A model generated the notes under the pieces. It searched no databases and was not told where the DNA came from. It was given only the letters and a program-made list of their open reading frames with translations. Position numbers and translations under genes: made by a program. A stretch of DNA of 64,000 nt from the NCBI GenBank assembly GCA_032717465.1, contig CM064653.1, positions 37,306,603-37,370,602 on the forward strand, in the 5' to 3' direction. This DNA comes from Coenobita brevimanus. Taxonomy: Eukaryota > Arthropoda > Malacostraca > Decapoda > Coenobitidae. Below, piece by piece: positions 53,741-61,893 of the stretch; positions within the stretch are counted from its first letter, which is position 1; each line of letters starts with the position of its first letter.

Positions 53741-54490
53741 TAATGTGTGTGAGGTGGAGGGGGGGTAGAGGGAAACTGAGGGATTGAGTAGAGGATGTTG
53801 TAAATTGAAATGGGATGGAGAAACTAACTAGGAGTGTATGTGAGTAAGGTGGATGTGGGGTAAGAGGGAGGGGGAGACTGAGGATGAGATGGAGGGATGA
53901 GTGGAGGTATATAGGACAGGAGGGTGTAAGTTGGGGGGATGGAGAGTGAGACTAAGTAGGGATTTGTGTGAGTGAGGTGGAGGTGGGGAAAGTGGCAGGG
54001 GGAGACAGAGGATGAGATGGAGGGATAGAGTGGAGAGGTGCATGAGAGATGAGGGTGTAAGTTGGGGGGTGTAGGAAGATTAATTCTGAGAGTGTATGTG
54101 AGTGAGGTGGAGACTGAGGATGAGATGGAGGGATGGAGTGGAGAGATATATGAGAGGGGGGTGTAAGTTGGGGTAATGGAGAGTAGGAAATATAATCAGG
54201 AGAGTGTATGTGAGTGAGGTGGGGGGAGCTGAGGATGAGATAGAGATGGAGAGGTGTGTGTAAGTTGGGGTGTGAAAGATAACTAGGCGAGTGTATGTGA
54301 ACAAAATGGAGGGATAAGGGAGGGGGTGTAAGTTGGGGGAATGGAGAGTAGGAAACATAATCAGGAGGGTGTATGTGAGTGAGGTGGGGGGAGAGGCAGG
54401 GGGTGTAATCTGGGGGGAGGGCAGGTAGATGGCAGTGGACAGGGAGGAGATATGTACCCTCACAGGATCAAGGTGTCTGGCTATAGGTAG

Positions 54491-54886
54491 ATATAGCATG
54501 TCCACACTTTCACATTGTTATAGTAATATGACCATTATATATTTTTACAGTTTTATTTGTTTGTTTGAGATTATACTCTGAAGTTTAGCTTGGCCTAAAA
54601 TTTTAAATCTTTCCAGCCTGAATTATGAGTTTTCTTAAAACAGGATAGTAGGCACAGTGTGAAAAGGATTATAATAGCATTGCCTTTCTGTGCCTCGAGT
54701 TACTCTTATGTGACACAGCTGGAAAAGACTGAAAAATTGGGCCAAGTTAGTGAAGAGTATATATTGTTCAGTGGAATGTGATTTTGTTGATATTTATCAT
54801 GCATCACAACCAGTCCATGTTGGTATTTTTGAACCTCTTCAGTACTGTTACATCTTTTCTCAGTGTATTGTTGCTGTGTCCCAGAT
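54491..54886. other. intron-like DNA with the dispersed TTGGCCTAAAA module
   Basis: AGCTTGGCCTAAAATTTTAA near 54588 and TTGGGCCAAGTTAGTGAAGA near 54738 are members of the dispersed module also at 47345. No gene. Confidence 0.45.
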
Positions 54887-54975
54887 GATTTTACTCAGCT
54901 TAGGACGGGGATCTCATACTGAAGGGATGCTATGTCCCCTCCAGTATGAGATCGCACTCCAAGCTGAATAAAATC
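54887..54975. repeat. hairpin 1 of a five-hairpin cluster
   Basis: Arms GATTTTACTCAGCTT / AAGCTGAATAAAATC and ATCTCATACTGAAGGGA / TCCCCTCCAGTATGAGAT pair around a 7-nt loop with a small asymmetric bulge. The arm resembles sequence at 36616-36665, a TTAACCCC-ended dispersed repeat. A further CATACTGAAGGGGTTAA follows at 55006. Confidence 0.85.
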
Positions 54976-55080
54976 GTGTGGCATCAGCAGGAATAAAATG
55001 TCCTCATACTGAAGGGGTTAATTGGCTCATGTCTTTGGTATACTGTATGCCATGTTGACTAATGGTGCATTGCTTCCTGT

Positions 55081-55141
55081 TTAACATGCCTTAGCAAACA
55101 CACGTTGCGTGGTGCACACAGTGTTTAGCAATGCATGTTAA
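55081..55141. repeat. hairpin 2 of the cluster
   Basis: 21-bp arms TTAACATGCCTTAGCAAACAC (first 20 shown in two parts: TTAACATGCC, TTAGCAAACAC) and the inverse ending ATGCATGTTAA, 17 of 21 paired, loop 19 nt. Confidence 0.8.
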
Positions 55142-55144
55142 GTA

Positions 55145-55252
55145 GCCCTTTTGATCACTCTGTTGTATGCCATGTGTTCTTGTATAGCTCTGCCTGGCAT
55201 TAGCTGGGCAGAGCAATACAAGACATGGCATCTACACAGTGATTTGAAGGGC
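55145..55252. repeat. hairpin 3 of the cluster
   Basis: Arms 55145-55194 and 55206-55252 pair over about 47 bp with a few bulges. Key blocks are TATGCCATGT with ACATGGCATC, TTCTTGTAT with ATACAAG, and AGCTCTGCC with GGGCAGAGC. It starts 3 nt after hairpin 2. Confidence 0.85.
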
Positions 55253-55287
55253 ACGCTCTTGGAAGCATCTTGGGGTAGGGCGCAGAA

Positions 55288-55380
55288 CCTATCTCGATAA
55301 ATCGGCCACGAAAATACGGACTGGCAACCCTCCCTTGGGGTTGCCAGTCCTTATTTCTCTGGCCGATTTATCGAGATAGG
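55288..55380. repeat. hairpin 4 of the cluster
   Basis: 43-bp arms (55288-55330 and 55338-55380) with four mismatches and a 7-nt loop TCCCTTG. The outer block CCTATCTCGATAAATCGGCC is perfectly paired with its inverse. Confidence 0.95.
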
Positions 55381-55499
55381 GTTTTTTTTTCCACCTTCTT
55401 CACTTAAATGTATCTTAGTGGAAATAAAACCAATGTATTATTACCATGTCTTTATTATATACATATACCTTTTTGGTATATTACTTATATATGTATAGT

Positions 55500-55644
55500 A
55501 CTTATATATGTATAGTACTTTGAAAAATATCAGAAAGAGAATACCAATAGACATGAATAGTACCAAGGAGACATCACTTCGTACTATTCATGTGTATTGG
55601 TATTCTTTTTCTGATATTTTTCGAAGTACTATACATATATAAGT
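55500..55644. repeat. hairpin 5 of the cluster
   Basis: 64-bp arms (55500-55563 and 55581-55644) with only three mismatches and a 17-nt loop containing CAAGGAGAC, the core of the dispersed AGTAACCAAGGAGACTC word. Another direct copy of ACTTATATATGTATAGT lies just upstream (55482-55499). Confidence 0.97.
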
Positions 55645-55739
55645 AACTTATAACATTCAAAATTTAGCACTTAGAAAAAATTATGAACTTAAAAGGACAA
55701 TATACAAAGACATGTATACTAAAGAAAAAAAAAAATAAA

Positions 55740-56590
55740 TAAAAACAAAACAAGACACATGGAGCAGGACAGAGGAAGGACAGCAGTACATAGCAGAGAT
55801 GACAGGGCAAGAACAGCAGGACATTGCACAGATGACAGCGAAGGACACAGCAGGACATACCACATGACAGGGAAGGACACAGCAGGACATACCACATGAC
55901 AGGGAAGGACACAGCAGGACATACCACAGATGACAGGGAAGGACACAGCAGGACATTGCACAGGTGATGGAAGGACTTAGCACAGATGACAGGGCAGGGC
56001 AAAGCAGGAGATAGCACAGGTGATGGAAGGGCACAACAGGGCATGACATAGCACAAATGACAAGGCAGGTCATAGCAAGGCAAGACAAGCAGGATACAGC
56101 AAGAGACGGAAGGGCAGGACACCCTAGGCAAGAATAGCAGGACACAGGGTAAGAATAGCAAGGAGGGGAGGACAGGCCAAGGATGGCAGGGCACAGCAAG
56201 AGTGCAGATGACAGTGCATGGGTGTAGGGCAGGACAGGGGTGGCAGGGCACAAAGCAGGACATAGCACAGATGATGGAAGGGCACAACACGGCAGGTCAT
56301 GGCAAGGCAAGACAAGCAGGATACAGCAAGAGATGGAAGGGCAGGACACACAAAGGAAAAAACAGCAGATATGGAAGGGCAGGACAGGCCAAGGATGGCA
56401 GGGCACAGCAAGAATGCAGATGACAGTGCATGGGTGTAGGGCAGGACAGGGGTGGAAGGACAGGACATGGCTGACAGAACAGGGATGGAAGGACAGGACA
56501 TGGTTGACAGAACAGGGATAGAAGGACAGGACAAGGATGACAGGAATAGCAAGGGAAACCTGGTAGGGCATAGCAAGGGTGGGGGTGGTA
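55740..56590. repeat. degenerate minisatellite (GGACA / GGCACAGCA units)
   Basis: Units of about 30-45 bp built from GACAGGGAAGGACACAGCAG, GACATACCACA, GACATAGCACAGATGA and GGAAGGGCAGGAC. A higher-order duplication is visible (56030-56230 and 56265-56450). Long open frames on the minus strand are repeat artefacts. Confidence 0.88.
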
Positions 56591-57075
56591 GGGTGGGTTG
56601 CAGGGTGGTAAGGTTAGGAAGAGGAAGAAAGAGGGGAGGAAGAGGAAAGAAGAAAAGGGAGAGAAGAACGAGGAGAAGAGGAGGCCTAATACAATAAGAG
56701 GAGAAGAGGAGGCCTAATACAATAAGAGGAGGAGAGGAAGCTTAATACAAAAAGGGGAGGAGGAGGAAGGAAGAAAAGAATGAGGAGGAGGAAGGAAGAA
56801 AAGAATGAGGAGGAGGAAGGAAGGAAAGAATGAGGAGGAGGAAGGAAGGAAAGAATGAGGAGGAAGAGGAAGGAAGGAAAGAATGAGGAGGAAGAGGAAG
56901 GAAGAAAAGAATGAGGAGGAAGAGGAAGGAAGAAAAGAATGAGGAGGAAGAGGAAGGAAGAAAAGAATGAGGAGGAAGAGGAAGGAAGAAAAGAATGAGG
57001 AGGAAGAGGAAGGAAGAAAAGAATGAGGAGGAGGAGGAGGAGGAAGGAAGAAGAGGAAAAGAACAACAAGGAGGA
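56591..57075. repeat. purine-rich minisatellite (GAGGAGGAAGGAAGAAAAGAAT)
   Basis: An almost pure A/G strand. The core unit AAGAATGAGGAGGAAGAGG plus AAGGAAGAA (~26-30 bp) is repeated about a dozen times at 56770-57050; CTAATACAATAAGAGGAG repeats at 56680-56760. The purine asymmetry could favour triplex formation. Confidence 0.92.
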
Positions 57076-57724
57076 GAAGAGGAAGCCTAATACAATACTT
57101 AACTATATGAAGTACTAAAACACACAGAGAATAAACACTCAACTTTGTTTTCCTTTGTAATATTAATGCCAGCAAGGGGTATCATTAGTTTATGCTTCAA
57201 AAACTGCTTGTGGGTCAAATAATAATAATAATAATAATAATAATAAGTTACTGGCAAACCCCTATCAGTAATTCCTCAAGATACTTTCACTAAGCACAGT
57301 CTCTCTCTTAATGTCACTCAAAAATACACTTTTCACAAACTTCTTAATTAATCTCAAAGGTGTGCTGTGAAAGATCAATGTTAATTCATCTAAAAATATA
57401 ATTTTTTTAAATTTAACACAAATAAATATTGCTAGTTAGTTCTGTCTTGCATATGATCCTTAAATGCTGGAAAAAAAAGAGTCCCTCTTGCTGGGACCCG
57501 ACCCTAACTTCATGCAATCAGCAATTTACGGGAATATATATCAATTATCAAATGAGGAATTACTTACTGCTGGCATTATACACAAACAAAACTCACAATT
57601 TACACATATTCTGTTTTTAACTGTGTGGAAAATGTGCCACTAGATCTCAGATGATGTGTTTATATATACAGTATTTCAAAGCTATGCATATATATACTGA
57701 GGTGTACATGATGGGCCTGTAGAA
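57076..57724. other. AT-rich DNA with an AAT microsatellite
   Basis: (AAT)n at 57219-57246. No gene recognised. Confidence 0.6.
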
Positions 57725-57960
57725 ACAGTTCAGTATTTTTATATCATTTGTATCGTACCATTCATGAAGGCTCCAACATGCATTCATTGGCCACAGTCAC
57801 CTAATGGTGGCTGTCTATGCTGCTCAATCTCTGGCAGCCACCCTATGACCTTGTCTCGTATTTTTTTCCAGTCTGCCTCACAACCCTACCCCCGAAATTC
57901 ACACTTCTCACCTTACGCACCCAATTGTTATAAAATTGCGGTGCAGGGCAGACACCTTCA
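57725..57960 (-). mobile_element. LINE family G 3' end, inverted
   Basis: Minus-strand sense: GTTGTGAGGCAGACTGGAAA, ACAAGGTCATAGGGTGGCTG, CCAGAGATTGAGCAGCATAG and CACCATTAGGTGACTGTGGC, then GGAGCCTTCATGAATGGTAC-type tail. Fits the copies at 41490, 43540 and 50340. Confidence 0.7.
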
Positions 57961-58373
57961 GGTGGTGGCACTGATATAACCAGGCCGTGTCCAGTGAAAA
58001 AGGCTAGATGCTCACTCACTGACCATTTAAGCCCCTGGAATCCTGACTACCTTACATATTTCTCCCTACATAAGTGCTTCAAAATTATCAACTCCAGGAC
58101 TTTCCTATTCCAGACCAACACCACTACAATACCAGTTGGTGTTCTCAGTGCCAAAAATCCCTCGTGGCTAAACACACAGACACAGGACAACAAGGGCACT
58201 CTCAATGCAGAAAAACACGAACACATAAACCACCACCACAACACAACAAGACCTCCACACAGAGTTATAAGGCTACCTCCTCCCCCCAACCTCACTACGT
58301 ACCTCTTCATAATAACTAATCCCATGAAACAGTGAAATTTTTAGTACTGAGACAGGAATGAGTCTCCTTGATT
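57961..58373. other. no gene recognised
   Basis: Contains one inverted member of the dispersed word (GAGTCTCCTTGATTACT, 58361-58377) just left of the TIR element. Confidence 0.4.
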
Positions 58374-59124
58374 ACTATAGTCTCACCAATCTAAAACCAA
58401 GGTTTGGGTGGGGTCTGGCGCTGGGTGCAGCCATGCCATACTTCCTAAACAAGCGATGAGTAAATTCTGTTATACATGTAATAGGCATCACAGATAGGTA
58501 CACACATACTAATACAATATAAACGTAAGTATTCTAGCATATCAAAGGAAGGTAAACTTGTAATGCATATGGCTCTTGTACATCAATAAAGAAATGTGGC
58601 ATACATATTTTACAGTGGTGCTGAAAAAAATGTAGTTACTTTTACCGACTTTCACGGTAGTTCTAAGTTGGGTAAGTAATGTAACAATTACGTTTATAAT
58701 ATAATTTGAAGGAATCAGTAGAACATACGCTATTTTCTTAATAGAAATAAATAAGTTAAAACACTCACGAGCGGCAACATCCAGGCCCATACTGGGAGTT
58801 AATCCATTGGAGGGAGATTAAGCTTCTGTCACGTGCTTCCACTGTTCACTTTGTTATATATATACCGGTAACTTAAATTATATTTATAACTTAAATTAGT
58901 TTGTCTTTACACACACACACAAAAAAAAAAAAAAACACACACACACACACAGAAGTGGGTGAAGTCATGTCAGGCCAGGTGGCGAGGTGTGAGCGGACGA
59001 ACTCTAACGGTGTCAGGTCAGCCACTACCCAATCAGAGTATAGGAAACAAGGCAACGCTGTACGCCGGGAAATCCCCGGCTGGACTCCACCCAAACCTTG
59101 GTTTTAGATTGGTGAGACTATAGT
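58374..59124. mobile_element. unclassified TIR element (751 bp)
   Basis: Near-perfect inverted ends of about 45 bp: ACTATAGTCTCACCAATCTA, AAACCAAGGTTTGGGTGG at left, and the exact inverse at 59082-59124. The outermost ACTATAGT is self-palindromic, so it may itself be an 8-bp target duplication, or TA/TATA may be. No transposase; the interior is AT-rich with an AC/A tract (58908-58950). Superfamily undetermined. Confidence 0.7.
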
Positions 59125-59395
59125 TCAACTGACCCTCCAGTCTGGCCCCACTTTGTCAGAGGAACATAAAAGCATTACGGCCATTCAAACCACCAAGGAA
59201 GTTGTACTAGACCTATTACTTGACCACTGCCCCAAATTAGAAAGTTACCTAAATCCAAATAAAATGTGCAACCATTTTTATTTTTCCTCCTTTTTTTCTT
59301 ATTTCCTTTTTTTTTCTGTTAATAATTTATCCTGTACATACTGCCTACCTAGCCACTACAGCCATTCAAAGCCTATAACACTGCACGCCAGCACT
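59125..59395. other. no feature recognised
   Basis: A T-rich patch (59277-59320). No gene or repeat identified. Confidence 0.4.
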
Positions 59396-59855
59396 AAATT
59401 TCACAAGATATAGTCAACATTTTTTTTCTCGCCCCTAAAACGGCCCCCATTCAGAAGGAACTGTGCTGTGAAAATACATGGAATTTCACAGTACAGGTCA
59501 TCGGCTCTGACCACCTGCACTTGTCGCAGTCCGCCGATGGCTGTGGCCATCAACCTCTTTTTTTTTTTTTTTTCCGGTACTTTATTATTTCAGAGTGTAC
59601 ACAGCTTTTTTTTTTATAAATAAATATATATATACAGTACTTTATTTTTATTATTTCACACTGTACCTAGCTACTATACACACAAGGCCACTACAGACAT
59701 CCACAAATCTGCAGCCAAACAGGACCCTTCAAAAACCATCACCAGACACCCACCCTTCACAAACAACCCTACCCAGAGAAACACGAATACACCTATCTCT
59801 CACCCTCTCTGTACTCTAACTTTGTCTAAAAATGCCTTGTGCTCTCTCTCATGGA

Positions 59856-59920
59856 TCTATCTATCAATCTATTGCCAGACGCCTTAATCCCGTACGGGAT
59901 GGCCACAAACGTATCGCCTC
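59856..59920 (-). mobile_element. LINE family A 3' terminus fragment
   Basis: CTATCTATCAATCTATTGCC, AGACGCCTTAATCCCGTACG and GGATGGCCACAAAC: inverted end of family A, without any coding part. Confidence 0.65.
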
Positions 59921-60044
59921 TCTCACGGATGCTGGGTTGTAAGCATGGTATATAAACACTAAAATACGATGCTGGTTATGAAGAAGAGCTATGGAAGGCA
60001 TGTAATAAAAACTTGCATTACAAAAAGTACTTTAAAAAAATCTA

Positions 60045-60225
60045 TAAGCCAAGAAACTGTTTACAATGCTGGGTGGTAACCATATAATCAAACCATATGG
60101 CCTCCCTATGTGTCAACAAGTGGGTTGGTGAAGGGTTAGTGCCCCTCCCCATAAATAAAAGTCAAATGGCACCCCCTTACAGGATTATGGCAGCTGGCAG
60201 TAGCCAGACAGATAGATAGACATTC
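60045..60225 (+). mobile_element. SINE-like repeat with family A-like tail
   Basis: AAGAAACTGTTTACAATGCT, GGGTGGTAACCATATAATCA, CAACAAGTGGGTTGG, then CTTACAGGATTATGGCAGCT and AGACAGATAGATAGAC. Same core and tail order as 28236-28480, 5' truncated. Confidence 0.5.
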
Positions 60226-61230
60226 TCATCCTATACCCAACACTAAAATTCACAAGGATACATATTTTCTTTCCTACCCCCTTAAAACGGCCCCCATTCC
60301 AACAGAACCATACTGTGAAAAACATATGGAATTTCACAGTACAGGTCACCGGCTCCGTCCACCTGCAATACCTGTAGCCGAAGTGCAGATCCACCAGTGG
60401 CTGTGGCCGTCATCCACTTTTTTTTTTCTTTTCTAACTTTATTTCTACTACTTCAGACGGTACATAGCAACTACCTAGATATACATGGCCACTACAGCCA
60501 AACAGAAGCCTTCAAAAACCATCATGAGACACCCACCCTTCAGACACAACCACATCCAGAAAAACACAACCTATACTCTCTCTCTCTTTTACTCTAACTT
60601 GGTCTAAAAATGCCCTGTGCTCTCTCTCATGGATGCTGTATTGTAAGAATACAGTATATAAGCACTAAAATATGATGCTGGTTTTGAAGAACAGCTATGG
60701 AAAGCATGTAATAAGAACTTACATTACAAAGAGTACTTACAACCTATTCTCATCCTATACCCAACACTATTTTTCAGAAGGATACATATTTTTTCCTACC
60801 CCCTTAAAACGGCCCCCATTCCAAAGGAACTGTGCTGTGAAAAGCATATGGAATTTCACAGTACAGGTCACTGGCTCCGACCATCTGCAATAGCGGTGAC
60901 CAAAGTGCAGTCCAGTAGCCCAAGTGCAGTCCGCCAAGTGGCTGTGGCCGTCATCCACTTTTTTTTTTTCTTTCTTTTCTAACTTTATTTCTACTATTTC
61001 AGACGGTACATAGCTACTACCTAGATATACAACAGAAACCTTCAAAAACCATCACCAGACACCCACCCTTCAGACTCAACCATACCCAGAGAAACACAAC
61101 TCTAACTTGTTCTAAAAATGGCTTATGCTCTCTCATGAATGCTGAGTTGTAAGAATACAGTAAACATGCATTAAAATATGATGCCTGTCTCATTGAAAAG
61201 CTATGGAGTGAATGCAGGTCTAATGTTTTG

Positions 61231-61793
61231 TTTCTGCCAGTGGGACACGTTAAAAAAAAAAATACCAAAACATGAAAATTTGAGCCAAGTTAGAGTGAAA
61301 TGAGTATACCCAGACTTCAACAAAATCATCATCTTTCTCTACTTCAATGCCAACACAATACACAACTCACACACAATGCACTATGCCCACAGTGTAATGC
61401 TTCCTGCCACACCACACCACACTCACATTTACCACAGTGTAAGGCCTCCCCCCCTCATTACAACACACTACTACAAACACTCACCACATGTATCACAGTG
61501 TAAGCCTCCTCCCACACACCACACCACACTACCACAACAGACAATCCTTCAACATATACCTTTGGGGCTGCCAGGGTTTCTGTAGTCAGTCAAGTGGGAT
61601 TACAAGATAAAGATTTACTAATACATAGCAAATATTCTTCAAAACAGCATAATTTTGATATAATAGGTTTATCATCCACTGACAAAGGAATTCAATTTAT
61701 CATGAGAATTAATTTGCTGGAGGGGAAGGTTATGACGGCCAATACAGGTGATAGGAGGGTCAGAGGCATGTAATGATTTTAGCACTACAACAA
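61231..61793. repeat. unassigned, with a degenerate CACAGTGTAAGCCTCC repeat
   Basis: At 61390-61540 the word CACAGTGTAAGGCCTCC or its variants recurs three times at 50-65-bp spacing in CA-rich text. No gene. Confidence 0.5.
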
Positions 61794-61893
61794 NNNNNNN
61801 NNNNNNNNNNNNNNNNNNNNNNNNNNNNNNNNNNNNNNNNNNNNNNNNNNNNNNNNNNNNNNNNNNNNNNNNNNNNNNNNNNNNNNNNNNNNN
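61794..61893. other. assembly gap, 100 N
   Basis: Exactly 100 N. The sequence that follows repeats 38937-41045. Confidence 0.98.

Larger units (their letters stand above)
52690..54490 (+). mobile_element. LINE family A 3' end, amplified as a ~110-bp VNTR, split by a Harbinger element
   Basis: Units containing GAGTGTATGTGAGTGAGGTG, GAGGATGAGATGGAGGGAT, GGAGAGATATATGAGAGG and GTGTAAGTTGGGG derive from the last coding/3' UTR part of family A (the VYVSEVEGGRGRGRPRMRW region). About six units lie at 53744-54420 and one at 52690-52794. The array ends in the LINE terminus CTCACAGGATCAAGGTGTCT, GGCTATAGGTAGATATAG. The 943-bp element at 52798-53740 interrupts it. Confidence 0.75.
59396..61230. repeat. 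three diverged tandem copies of a ~520-bp unit
   Basis: The anchor CGGCCCCCATTC occurs at 59441, 60288 and 60810. Each unit has GAATTTCACAGTACAGGTCA, GGCTGTGGCC, a T run, TTTATTTCTACTA-type text, CAAAAACCATCA, ACACCCACCCTTCA and TAACTT.GTCTAAAAATG. The first interval is longer by ~325 bp because of a family A terminus (59856-59920) and a SINE-like copy (60045-60225). Confidence 0.8.

Noticed and set aside
55664..57175. Large minus-strand frames rich in cysteine/proline/leucine or serine/leucine
   Set aside because: They follow minisatellite periodicity, lack domains, and overlap in several frames.
58074..58319. Possible C2H2 zinc finger (CSQCQKS ... H)
   Set aside because: Only one cysteine pair, no proper spacing of histidines, and competing frames are equally open.
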